Source: RHLJ01 sp965212165 (lineage in GTDB: Bacteria; Bacteroidota; Rhodothermia; Balneolales; Balneolaceae). Taken from it: a stretch of DNA of 64,000 bases. This document shows, piece by piece, positions 15,772 to 24,013 of this stretch. The stretch lies in the NCBI GenBank assembly GCA_965212165.1, contig OZ243096.1, positions 1,364,001-1,428,000 of the forward strand. Direction: 5' to 3'. Every line of letters starts with the position of its first letter. The first letter of the stretch is position 1. The position numbers and the translations under genes were made by a program. The notes beneath the pieces were generated by a model. That model was given only the letters and a program-made list of their open reading frames with translations, did no database searches and was not told where the DNA came from.

Positions 15772-17316
15772 ATGGGCTTCGGAATCATCGATTATACTGT
15801 TCTTGCCGTCTATTTAATTGGTGTAGCCATTTTTGGTCTAAAAGTCTCAGGAATACAAACTTCTACTAAAGATTATTTCCTTGGTGGAGAAGGGATTCCT
15901 TGGTGGGCAGTTCTATTTTCTGTTGTTGCCACTGAAACAAGTACGCTCACTTTTATAAGTATTCCTGCTGTAGCTTATGGAGGTAATCTTACCTTTCTTC
16001 AAATTACTTTAGGGTATATAGTTGGTCGAATATTTGTAGCAATGTACTTTCTACCCAAATACTATGATGGAGAAATGTTTACAGCCTATCAATTTTTGGA
16101 GAAGCGGTTTGGAGCATCCATGAGGAATGCGACAAGTACCACATTTATGGTCACTAGATTGCTAGCTGATGGTGTTCGTCTATTTGCTACTGCAATACCG
16201 CTAGCAATTATTCTTCGCTTAGGTGGAGCTTTTATAGGCTGGGAAGATTTAGAGCTTTATTTATTTTCGATTTCTGTGATTTCAGCAATTACACTTATGT
16301 ATACATTTTTTGGTGGGATTAAAGCTGTCGTATGGATGGATGTAGTACAACTTGGAGTATATCTAGGTGGCGCACTTTTAGCTATGTTTATTCTTTTAAA
16401 TAAGATACCTGATGGATGGAGTGGAGTTATAGCTTTTATTGAGCCAGATAATAAATTTCAGATATTTAGATCTGGATTTGATCTAAATTTTAAAGACTTC
16501 ATTGCACAACCCTATACTTTTTTTACAGCATTAATTGGAGGGGCTGTATTTTCACTCGCTTCTCATGGAACTGATCAATTATTGGTTCAAAGATTACTAG
16601 CCACAGGTGACTTAAAATCCGGTCAAAAAGCTCTAGCATGGAGTGGTGTGGTTGTAACATTTCAGTTTGGACTTTTTCTGATTGTAGGCTTGATGTTATA
16701 TACTTTTTATGAAGGTGTAAATCCTAGTAGTTTGGGCTTAGCAACAACCGATGAGATTTTCGCAAAATTTATTGTAGAACAATTACCAGCAGGTTTATCA
16801 GGATTAATTGTCGCCTCTCTCTTTGCTGCTGCAATGAGTAGTTTAAGTTCTTCACTAAATTCACTTGCCTCAGCAACCACCTACGATTTATATAAACCTT
16901 ACTTTGGAAAAAGTAATACAGAACTAGACGATTTAAAGGCATCAAAAGTAATCACATTAATTTGGGGAGTAATTCTAACGGGTTCTGCGTTTTTATTTGC
17001 AATTCTACAGTTACAAGGAGGAGAAAGACCAACCGTTGTTGAACTTGGTTTAGGTATAGCATCTTATACATATGGAGGGCTACTTGGAGCATTTTTATTA
17101 GGAATCTTTTTTGAAAAAGTAGCAAAGAACGATGCTCTACTAGGTTTTTTTAGTGGATTAATCGTGTTACTATTTTTAGTAAAGGGTCCAGTTCAAAATA
17201 TTCTACCGGGAGAAGGGCTTGTTATAGCTTGGCCACTATATACTCTAGTTGGCAGTATAGTAGTTATTTTTGTGGGTGTAATTAGCTCGAAAGTAAACTC
17301 AAAAAGATCAATCTAG
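15772..17316 (+). CDS. sodium:solute symporter family transporter
   Basis: A 514-residue polytopic membrane protein with about 13 hydrophobic helices, a member of the SSS family (LeuT fold) that imports a solute with Na+. The family-typical Ala-Thr-Glu-Thr-Ser-Thr-Leu-Thr-Phe in helix 2, the Ser-His-Gly-Thr-Asp-Gln segment and Ser-Ser-Leu-Ser-Ser-Ser-Leu-Asn-Ser in helix 9 (sodium site) can be seen. The substrate cannot be inferred. It begins eight bases after rdgB and its last nine bases overlap the convergent 17308 gene. Confidence 0.9.
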   Translation: MGFGIIDYTVLAVYLIGVAIFGLKVSGIQTSTKDYFLGGEGIPWWAVLFSVVATETSTLTFISIPAVAYGGNLTFLQITLGYIVGRIFVAMYFLPKYYDGEMFTAYQFLEKRFGASMRNATSTTFMVTRLLADGVRLFATAIPLAIILRLGGAFIGWEDLELYLFSISVISAITLMYTFFGGIKAVVWMDVVQLGVYLGGALLAMFILLNKIPDGWSGVIAFIEPDNKFQIFRSGFDLNFKDFIAQPYTFFTALIGGAVFSLASHGTDQLLVQRLLATGDLKSGQKALAWSGVVVTFQFGLFLIVGLMLYTFYEGVNPSSLGLATTDEIFAKFIVEQLPAGLSGLIVASLFAAAMSSLSSSLNSLASATTYDLYKPYFGKSNTELDDLKASKVITLIWGVILTGSAFLFAILQLQGGERPTVVELGLGIASYTYGGLLGAFLLGIFFEKVAKNDALLGFFSGLIVLLFLVKGPVQNILPGEGLVIAWPLYTLVGSIVVIFVGVISSKVNSKRSI

Positions 17317-17694
17317 AATAGTATCATTATTTTCGCCAGAATTAACAGCGTCTATAAAGTCTCTTAGACCATCCAGATTTTTAATATCTACATGGTATTC
17401 TACAAAATTATATAAATCGGTAAGGGTTTCTTTTAGTTCAAAATCATTAGTAGAGGTGTCTAATGCGAGTAAAATCTCAACATTATCGAAGTCTTGTTTA
17501 ATTAGACCAAATTTATACTCGAACCCTCCATTTACATCAATTCTTTGAAGACTAAGAACTAAATCTTCTAAATCATGATTTATAGTTTTGAAAATATAAC
17601 TATTTGGCTTATTTCTAATCCAAACAATTTTTTCAGTCAATGTAGCAGCTTTTACATCTTGTACAGCGGCTAAATAATCGTCGATTGCCTTCAT
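17308..17694 (-). CDS. hypothetical protein, acidic, helical
   Basis: A 128-residue soluble protein, rich in Asp, Asn and Leu, with no signal peptide, cysteine or known motif. It lies antisense to and slightly overlaps the end of the symporter gene. I see no clear ribosome binding site, but the long open frame, acidic composition and codon use match neighbours. Family not recognised. Confidence 0.55.
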   Translation of the reverse strand: MKAIDDYLAAVQDVKAATLTEKIVWIRNKPNSYIFKTINHDLEDLVLSLQRIDVNGGFEYKFGLIKQDFDNVEILLALDTSTNDFELKETLTDLYNFVEYHVDIKNLDGLRDFIDAVNSGENNDTILD

Positions 17695-17814
17695 GTATGT
17701 AACCCAGAAATATTTTCTCTTAACGAATTCAAAAGATTAGGCTCAATAACTTATAAGCCTATGTATATTTAATTATTAGACGAAACGGAAAGAATTAACG
17801 AAATATTATTAATT

Positions 17815-18288
17815 ATGTCCAACAAAGAATTAATAGAAAATTTATACACTTCTTTTTCAAGAAGAGACTATTCGGGTATGGCAGAATGTTATCATAAAGA
17901 AGTCTTTTTTCGTGATGAAGCTTTCGAACTTAATGGAAAAGAAGTATCTGCAATGTGGCATATGCTATGTTTAAGGGGGAAAGATCTAGAAATTGAGTTT
18001 TCTGATGTTGTTGAAAATGACGGCATTGTTACAGCTAAATGGGAAGCTAAATACACGTTTTCGGCTACTAAAAGAAAGGTGCACAATAAGATAGATGCTC
18101 GATTCAAATTCAAAGATGGGAAGATAATTGAGCATATCGATCATTTTAACTTTTGGAAATGGTCAGGTCAAGCTTTAGGTGTAACAGGGTATTTACTAGG
18201 TTGGTCAACATTCTTAAAAAAGAAGGTTCGAGATCAAGCAGGTAATTCATTAAATGCGTTTATTTCTACACATGATGAATACAAATAA
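17815..18288 (+). CDS. SnoaL/NTF2-like protein
   Basis: A 157-residue protein with the cone-shaped NTF2-like fold pattern: an N-terminal helix ending Ser-Arg-Arg-Asp-Tyr-Ser-Gly-Met-Ala, an early Cys-Tyr-His strand, a Phe-Arg-Asp-Glu pocket strand, and a closing Gly-Lys-Ile-Ile-Glu-His-Ile-Asp-His-Phe-Asn-Phe. This matches the ketosteroid-isomerase-like SnoaL/DUF4440 type. Members include enzymes and binding proteins, so the activity is unknown. It lies 33 bases before the aminotransferase operon and may be its first gene. Confidence 0.8.
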   Translation: MSNKELIENLYTSFSRRDYSGMAECYHKEVFFRDEAFELNGKEVSAMWHMLCLRGKDLEIEFSDVVENDGIVTAKWEAKYTFSATKRKVHNKIDARFKFKDGKIIEHIDHFNFWKWSGQALGVTGYLLGWSTFLKKKVRDQAGNSLNAFISTHDEYK

Positions 18289-18321
18289 TAAATGAAGTCA
18301 TTTGATTTCTCTCTATAAATT

Positions 18322-19620
18322 ATGAGACAGAAACTCCTAAGTGAAGGCGCAAAAGAGCTAAGCTATGAAATTCGTGAAATTGTAAAAAAGGCAAAAATTC
18401 TACAAAATGAAGGTTTAGAAATATCTTGGGAAAATATTGGAGATCCAATTCAGAAGAACGCTAAAATTCCTGATTGGATGAAAGATATTGTTATTGAGCT
18501 TTCGCGTGATGATCGTACTTATGGATATTGTGATTCTAAAGGAGAGCTAGAAACTCGAGAATTTCTAGCTGAAAGAACAAACAAATTAGGTGGTGTCAAA
18601 GTTAGTGCTCAAGATATTTTATTTTTTAACGGATTGGGTGATGCAATAGCAACTTTATATCACTATTTAGCGCCTACAACTCGTGTAATAGGTCCATCAC
18701 CTGCATATTCAACGCATTCATCAGCAGAAGCTGCTCATGCAAATCATCATCCTTTAACCTACCAGTTGGATCCTGAAAATCACTGGTTTCCTGATATGGA
18801 GGATTTAAGAAATAAGGTTAAATACAATCCTAACATTGTAGCTGTATTACTTATTAATCCAGACAATCCAACTGGAATGGTATATCCAAAAGAAATTCTA
18901 AGAGAAATAGTTGAGTTAGCAAAAGAATACAATCTATTTCTTATTTCAGATGAAATTTATAATCAAATCACATACAACGGAGCAAGAGCATATGCTCTTG
19001 CAGAAGTGATTGATGATGTTCCTGGAATAGCCATGAAGGGAATTTCAAAAGAATTGCCATGGCCTGGAGCTCGATGTGGATGGATAGAATATTATAATAG
19101 AGGTGAAGATGATGAGTTTAATCGACTTTGCAAGACCTTAGATGACGCAAAGATGATTGAAGTTTGCTCAACAACATTGCCACAGCTTGCAATCCCTAAG
19201 ATTTTGGGAGATGAGCGATATAAAGCATATCGAACTGACTTAAATGACAAGATTGGAAGACGAAGTAAATTCATTTCTGAAACTTTACAAGAGATACCAG
19301 AGCTTACATTTAATCCAACAAATGGTGCCTTTTATAATACTATTGTTTTTAAGCAAGGAACACTTAGGAGCACACAAACACTTAATATTGAAAACCCAAA
19401 AGTAAAGGAATTAGTAGATGAATGGGTTGATAATGTTTCTTTAGATACTCGTTTTGTTTACTACCTATTAGGAGCAACTGGTATCTGTGTAGTTCCAATA
19501 TCTTCTTTTTGTTCTGATTTACTTGGTTTTAGAATTACTCTATTAGAAGAAGATGAAGAGTTGCTCAAAAAAACATTTACTACTCTTAGAGATTCAATTA
19601 GATTTTACTTAGACTCTTAA
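18322..19620 (+). CDS. PLP-dependent aminotransferase, class I/II
   Basis: A 432-residue fold-type I aminotransferase. The Asn-Pro-Asp-Asn-Pro-Thr-Gly loop, the Ile-Ser-Asp-Glu-Ile-Tyr strand (PLP ring Asp and Tyr), and the Lys-Gly-Ile-Ser-Lys-Glu-Leu-Pro-Trp-Pro-Gly-Ala-Arg segment with the Schiff-base lysine are present. A C-terminal Arg for the substrate carboxylate lies in Phe-Arg-Ile-Thr. It resembles alanine/aspartate-type enzymes, but the substrate cannot be read. A class IV aminotransferase follows after six bases and a sulfotransferase-like gene after that. Confidence 0.88.
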   Translation: MRQKLLSEGAKELSYEIREIVKKAKILQNEGLEISWENIGDPIQKNAKIPDWMKDIVIELSRDDRTYGYCDSKGELETREFLAERTNKLGGVKVSAQDILFFNGLGDAIATLYHYLAPTTRVIGPSPAYSTHSSAEAAHANHHPLTYQLDPENHWFPDMEDLRNKVKYNPNIVAVLLINPDNPTGMVYPKEILREIVELAKEYNLFLISDEIYNQITYNGARAYALAEVIDDVPGIAMKGISKELPWPGARCGWIEYYNRGEDDEFNRLCKTLDDAKMIEVCSTTLPQLAIPKILGDERYKAYRTDLNDKIGRRSKFISETLQEIPELTFNPTNGAFYNTIVFKQGTLRSTQTLNIENPKVKELVDEWVDNVSLDTRFVYYLLGATGICVVPISSFCSDLLGFRITLLEEDEELLKKTFTTLRDSIRFYLDS

Positions 19621-19626
19621 CTCAAA

Positions 19627-20550
19627 ATGGACAAAGTGACACACGGCACACATAATGCTTTAGAAGATTCAAGAAATGGAGATATACTCATTTCAATTAA
19701 TGGCGAATTATTTCATAGAAATGAAGCCAAGATTTCAGTGTTCGATAGCGGTTATCTTGTAGGTGATGGCGTTTGGGAAGGACTTCGACTTCACAATGGA
19801 GTGTTAGTTTTTCTAGATGAACATTTTGATCGTCTTTGGCAAGGAGCTAAAACAATTGGAATGAATCTGCCATTTGGTAGAATTGAGTTAAAGGAATCAA
19901 TTTTTAAAGTTATTGATGCCAATAACATGCAGGATGGTGTCCATGTACGAGTAATGATAACTCGAGGTATAAAGAAAACACCTAGTCAAGATCCCAGACT
20001 TACTATTTCTGGACCAAATGTTGTAATTATTGCAGAGCATAAAAAAGCGAATCCAGAAAGTACGAATAAAGGTGTTACGCTTTTCACTAGCACCATACGA
20101 CGTGGTTCCCCTGATTACCTTGATCCTCGATTGAATTGCCATAGTAAACTTCATGAAGTGCAGGCGCTCATCCAAGCTATAGAAGCAGGTGCCGATGAAG
20201 CGTTAATGCTAGATATTAATGGTTTTGTTAGTACCTGTAATGCCACTAATTTTTTTATAATTAAGAACGGTGAAGTTTGGACTTCTACAGGTCAGTATTG
20301 CATGAATGGTATTACAAGAGCCAAAGTAATTGAAGTGTGTGAAAAGAATGAAATTCCTTGTTATCAAAAGAATTTCTCACTTTTTGATGTTTATGGAGCT
20401 GATGAAGCTTTTGTAACGGGAAGTTTTGGAGGCTTAACACCTGTAACTAAAATAGATGGAAGGATGATTTCAGCATCAGTTCCAGGAGAAATGACTAAAA
20501 AGCTCCAAAGCCTATATAAAGGATTGATTGAGGATGCAATTAAAAATTAA
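19627..20550 (+). CDS. class IV aminotransferase, branched-chain type, unusual active site
   Basis: A 307-residue fold-type IV PLP enzyme related to IlvE and D-amino-acid aminotransferases. The probable Schiff-base lysine is Lys174 in Asn-Cys-His-Ser-Lys-Leu-His-Glu. Gly-Asp-Gly-Val-Trp-Glu-Gly (46-52) and Asp-Glu-Ala-Leu-Met-Leu-Asp (190-196) match the family. In IlvE a glutamate in the Gly-Tyr-Ile-Ser-Glu loop contacts the PLP ring nitrogen; here the aligned residue is Thr203 (Gly-Phe-Val-Ser-Thr-Cys-Asn), which could change reaction type. This alignment was done by eye. It may be a transaminase, a lyase or a variant subfamily. It lies between a class I aminotransferase and a sulfotransferase-like gene. 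Confidence 0.82.
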   Translation: MDKVTHGTHNALEDSRNGDILISINGELFHRNEAKISVFDSGYLVGDGVWEGLRLHNGVLVFLDEHFDRLWQGAKTIGMNLPFGRIELKESIFKVIDANNMQDGVHVRVMITRGIKKTPSQDPRLTISGPNVVIIAEHKKANPESTNKGVTLFTSTIRRGSPDYLDPRLNCHSKLHEVQALIQAIEAGADEALMLDINGFVSTCNATNFFIIKNGEVWTSTGQYCMNGITRAKVIEVCEKNEIPCYQKNFSLFDVYGADEAFVTGSFGGLTPVTKIDGRMISASVPGEMTKKLQSLYKGLIEDAIKN

Positions 20551-20562
20551 ATACTTCTAGAA

Positions 20563-21279
20563 GTGGTAACAAAACGAATCTGCATTTGGAGTGGTCCTAG
20601 AAATATCTCCACTGCGTTGATGTATTCCTTTGCACAACGTATAGACACAACGGTAATAGATGAGCCTCTTTACGCTCATTATTTGACCCATACAAATGCG
20701 AGTGAATATCATCCTGGTGCAGAAGAAGTGATAGCTGATCAAGAGAATGATGGACGGAAAGTAATTGAGAAAATTATATTTGGTGAGTATAAAACACCAT
20801 TCGTCTTTTTTAAGCACATGACTCATCACTTGGTAGATCTTGATTGGAGCTTCATGAAAGAAACTATTAATATTATTTTAACTCGTGATCCCAACGATAT
20901 GTTAAGATCGATCGTGAATCAAATTCCAAATCCTTCTATTAGAGATGTAGGGTATCAAGCACATTTAGAGTTGATGGAATACCTAATAAGTATAGGACAA
21001 AACCCAATTGTAATAGATTCGAAAGAAGTACTTATTGATCCAAGAAAAAAATTAACAGAAATCTGTCAGCATATTGGAATTCCTTTTAATGAAGCTATGC
21101 TAAGCTGGGATACCGGCGCTAGACCGGAAGATGGTATTTGGGCAAAACATTGGTATCACAATGTACATACATCAACAGGCTTTCAACCTTATAAACCTAA
21201 GACAGAACCTTTTCCGGATCATTTGAAGGGTTTATTAGAAGAATGTGAAGAACTTTATATCCAGTTAATCAGATACTAA
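20563..21279 (+). CDS. sulfotransferase-like P-loop protein
   Basis: A 238-residue protein starting at a GTG twelve bases after the class IV aminotransferase. The N-terminal Trp-Ser-Gly-Pro-Arg-Asn-Ile-Ser-Thr-Ala is a PAPS-type phosphosulfate loop, and Leu-Thr-Arg-Asp-Pro-Asn-Asp-Met-Leu-Arg-Ser corresponds to the 3'-phosphate-binding Arg/Ser strand of cytosolic sulfotransferases. No signal peptide. Its fixed place behind two aminotransferases suggests that it sulfonates, or otherwise handles, a product of those enzymes; that is inference. I recall similar domains associated with branched-chain aminotransferase-like proteins in plants, which would need checking. Confidence 0.75.
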   Translation: MVTKRICIWSGPRNISTALMYSFAQRIDTTVIDEPLYAHYLTHTNASEYHPGAEEVIADQENDGRKVIEKIIFGEYKTPFVFFKHMTHHLVDLDWSFMKETINIILTRDPNDMLRSIVNQIPNPSIRDVGYQAHLELMEYLISIGQNPIVIDSKEVLIDPRKKLTEICQHIGIPFNEAMLSWDTGARPEDGIWAKHWYHNVHTSTGFQPYKPKTEPFPDHLKGLLEECEELYIQLIRY

Positions 21280-21290
21280 CATGATGTAAA

Positions 21291-21324
21291 AATGCTTTAG
21301 CACATTTAGTATTAGAGCATTAAA
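21291..21324. terminator. weak hairpin between convergent operons
   Basis: AATGCT and AGCATT form a 6-bp stem with a loop of more than 20 bases in the 69-base gap between the sulfotransferase-like gene and purA. AT-rich flanks but no clear T-run; low confidence. Confidence 0.2.
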
Positions 21325-21348
21325 TAAAAAGAGATTCAGAAATTTATC

Positions 21349-22623
21349 TTAACGAATTATTGTCTCAGTTCTCTTAGGTCCAGTAGAAATAATAGTAAAC
21401 TTAACCCCAATATAATCTTCCACAAATTCGATATATGTCTTCGCGGTTTCAGGTAATTCATCCCAAGATGTCATTCCTGAAATATCTTTATCCCAGCCAG
21501 GAAGCGTGGTGTAAACAGGCTCAATACGTTCAACTTCATCCAAGCATAGTGGGAAAATTTTAGTTTCTTCACCATCAATAATGTAACTGGTACAAACTTT
21601 GATTTCTTCAAAACCGTCCATTACATCCATTTTGGTAAGAGTAAGTTCATTCATGCCATTTATACGAACAGCATATTTTAATGCAACTAAATCTAACCAT
21701 CCACAACGTCTTGGTCGACCAGTGGTAGCACCGAATTCATGACCTTTTTTACGAAGTTCTTCTCCAGTTTCATCTAATAATTCGGATGGGAATGGTCCAT
21801 TACCTACACGAGTACAATAAGCTTTTGTAATGCCCATTACGTGCGTAATAGCTGTTGGAGGAACTCCTGTTCCGGTACATGCTCCACCTGCAGTTGGTGA
21901 AGAAGATGTGACATAAGGATATGTCCCATGATCTACATCGAGCAAGCAACCTTGAGCACCTTCTAAAAGAATATCTTCCCCGGCTTCGATAGCTTCATGT
22001 AAGATATTTGAAGTATTACAGATATAAGGACTTAGAATCTGGATTGAATCTTCCAATTCGGCCATTAAATCATCGGTATTAAGCGTTGGCTCTTTATATA
22101 GGTTTTCTAGTGCGTAATTAATGTCTTGGATATTCTGCGAGATTTTGTTTCGGAGAACATCTCTATCCAATAGGTCAACCATTCGAATTCCAATTCGAGC
22201 TACTTTACTTACGTAAGCAGGACCTATTCCACGACCAGTTGTACCAATGGCGTCTCCACCACGTCGCCTTTCTTTAAGTTGATCAAGGATTTTATGATAT
22301 GGAAGAATAACATGAGCTGTTTGGCTAACAAAAAATCGGTTATCGAGTGAGAAACCCATTTTTTTGACACCATCAATTTCTTTGACAAGAGCAATTGGGT
22401 CAATTACAACTCCATTACCAATTATACATTTTGCATCCCCATTAAAAATTCCTGATGGTACAAGATGAAGTACTACTACTTTATCGTCGAATTTGAGTGT
22501 ATGTCCTGCATTTGCTCCACCTTGGAAACGAGCAACAAATTTAGTTTTGTCACTGAGCAGGTCAACAATTTTTCCTTTTCCTTCATCACCCCATTGGGCG
22601 CCAATTACAACACGAACAGACAT
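21349..22623 (-). CDS. purA: adenylosuccinate synthetase
   Basis: Joins IMP and aspartate with GTP to form adenylosuccinate, the first step from IMP to AMP. The N-terminal phosphate loop Gly-Asp-Glu-Gly-Lys-Gly-Lys at about 12-18 and Gly-Gly-Ala-Asn-Ala-Gly-His-Thr at about 37-44 are intact, as is the Thr-Thr-Gly-Arg-Pro-Arg-Arg-Cys-Gly-Trp IMP/aspartate loop. The frame extends upstream to a TTG at 22641, but the ATG at 22623 gives the normal Met-Ser-Val-Arg-Val-Val-Ile-Gly start and 424 residues. A terminator lies just upstream (22643-22674), so purA has its own promoter in or near that hairpin. Confidence 0.96.
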   Translation of the reverse strand: MSVRVVIGAQWGDEGKGKIVDLLSDKTKFVARFQGGANAGHTLKFDDKVVVLHLVPSGIFNGDAKCIIGNGVVIDPIALVKEIDGVKKMGFSLDNRFFVSQTAHVILPYHKILDQLKERRRGGDAIGTTGRGIGPAYVSKVARIGIRMVDLLDRDVLRNKISQNIQDINYALENLYKEPTLNTDDLMAELEDSIQILSPYICNTSNILHEAIEAGEDILLEGAQGCLLDVDHGTYPYVTSSSPTAGGACTGTGVPPTAITHVMGITKAYCTRVGNGPFPSELLDETGEELRKKGHEFGATTGRPRRCGWLDLVALKYAVRINGMNELTLTKMDVMDGFEEIKVCTSYIIDGEETKIFPLCLDEVERIEPVYTTLPGWDKDISGMTSWDELPETAKTYIEFVEDYIGVKFTIISTGPKRTETIIR

Positions 22624-22642
22624 AGTAAAAGCTTTTTGCAAT

Positions 22643-22674
22643 AAAAAAGGGGTGTAGTAATGTACACCCCTTTT
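22643..22674 (-). terminator. intrinsic terminator after the STAS gene
   Basis: A perfect 12-bp stem (22645-22656 with 22663-22674) and a 6-base loop. On the minus strand the stem is followed by a T-run complementary to 22643-22648. It ends the secD-secF-STAS transcript about 20 bases after the STAS stop codon and separates it from purA. Confidence 0.92.
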
Positions 22675-22695
22675 AAGTTCTATTTAATGAGTGTG

Positions 22696-23040
22696 TTAGT
22701 TTTCATCGAAAGAAGCAACAGCTTCATCAACCGAATGGAAGTGTTTGAATACTGTGATCAGTTTTGTAACAACTAACAGACTTTGAATTTTATCGGTAGC
22801 ATTAGCAATGCGTAAATCACCACCTGATTTTCTCATGGTTGTGAGAGCACCAATAAGCATACCTAATCCAGATGAGTTCATGAATTTTACCTTTCCTAGA
22901 TTAACCACAATATTGGTTTTACTAGCGTCGATAAGTTCATGAAGTTTTTCATTTAGGCTAACCGCATCAGGTCCACCCATTACATTACCTTTAAATTCGA
23001 TAACTACGCAACCGTACTGTTCTTTTGTATTAAAGCTCAT
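22696..23040 (-). CDS. STAS-domain anti-sigma factor antagonist
   Basis: A 114-residue SpoIIAA/RsbV-like protein, the antagonist in a partner-switching circuit. The phosphorylation site Met-Asn-Ser-Ser-Gly-Leu-Gly-Met-Leu is at 54-62, with Ser57 aligned to SpoIIAA Ser58. The beta-alpha pattern and length are standard. GAGGAA lies a few bases upstream of the ATG. It sits 19 bases after secF on the same strand and is followed by a strong terminator. No anti-sigma kinase gene is adjacent; a GAF-PP2C phosphatase at 44914-46209 could be its activator. Confidence 0.9.
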   Translation of the reverse strand: MSFNTKEQYGCVVIEFKGNVMGGPDAVSLNEKLHELIDASKTNIVVNLGKVKFMNSSGLGMLIGALTTMRKSGGDLRIANATDKIQSLLVVTKLITVFKHFHSVDEAVASFDEN

Positions 23041-23059
23041 AAGTTCCTCTTTAAATTTC

Positions 23060-23974
23060 TTATTTAGTTTTTCTGGTACGCTTGTCGAGTTCCAGTACCA
23101 ATGGACTCGCTACGAATAAAGAGCTGTACGTACCAAGAACCACTCCTATGATAAGTGCAAAAGATAAACCTTTCAACACTTCCCCACCGAAAATAAACAG
23201 CACAAGCACCACAAACAAGGTTGTTACTGAAGTAATTACAGTTCGGCTTAATGTATCATTAAGACTTTTATTAATCATTGGTAAATATTCCATTCCTTTG
23301 TGAACAACGCTATTTTCACGGATACGGTCAAATACTACCACTGTATCATTCAATGAATACCCTACAATAGTAAGGAATGCAGCGATAATATTTTGATCAA
23401 TTAATAAACTAAATGAAACAACATCGCTTAAAATAGTGAAGATCCCGAGAGTGATAACCACATCATGTAGAAGTGCAGCAACAGCTCCCATTGAGAACGT
23501 CCAGTTACGGAAACGTATCAAAATGTAGATGAAGATGATCACTATTGCATAGATTACAGCTTGCATCGCACTTGATTTTAATTCCTCCCCAAAACGTGGA
23601 CTAATATAGTTACCAGACTCCGATTCATAGGCGATATCTGGCATTTGTTGATCGAAAGTACTTTCGATTACCGTTTGGATTTCTTCTTTGGTAGCAGTTT
23701 TATCAGTACGAATAAGCACTTCTCTGTCAGTACCAAATCGCTTTACTTCAGGTGAAGTACCTAATGGCTGAGTAAGTAGTGTTCGTAATTCTACGGTATT
23801 TACAGGTTCTGAAAACATGTAAACAAATTCACTTCCACCTTTAAAGTCGATACCATATTGCAACCCTTTTGTGACAATCGTTCCTAATGAGCCAAAAAAT
23901 AGAATCGCTGAAAATATGTAAGCGTATTTTCGATTACCGACAAAATCAATATTTGGAGTTTCAAACCATCTCAT
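23060..23974 (-). CDS. secF: protein translocase subunit SecF
   Basis: A 304-residue inner-membrane protein with six transmembrane helices and a periplasmic loop after the first, partner of SecD in the proton-driven late step of Sec export. The N-terminal Gly-Ile-Asp-Phe-Lys-Gly-Gly and the helix-4 Val-Gly-Tyr-Ser-Leu-Asn-Asp-Thr-Val-Val-Val-Phe-Asp-Arg-Ile-Arg-Glu motif are diagnostic. It follows secD by 39 bases; AAGGAA precedes the ATG. Confidence 0.96.
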   Translation of the reverse strand: MRWFETPNIDFVGNRKYAYIFSAILFFGSLGTIVTKGLQYGIDFKGGSEFVYMFSEPVNTVELRTLLTQPLGTSPEVKRFGTDREVLIRTDKTATKEEIQTVIESTFDQQMPDIAYESESGNYISPRFGEELKSSAMQAVIYAIVIIFIYILIRFRNWTFSMGAVAALLHDVVITLGIFTILSDVVSFSLLIDQNIIAAFLTIVGYSLNDTVVVFDRIRENSVVHKGMEYLPMINKSLNDTLSRTVITSVTTLFVVLVLFIFGGEVLKGLSFALIIGVVLGTYSSLFVASPLVLELDKRTRKTK

Positions 23975-24013
23975 AATTTATTCCTTTTAAATATTTTTAA
24001 TTTCTTTTTGAGA

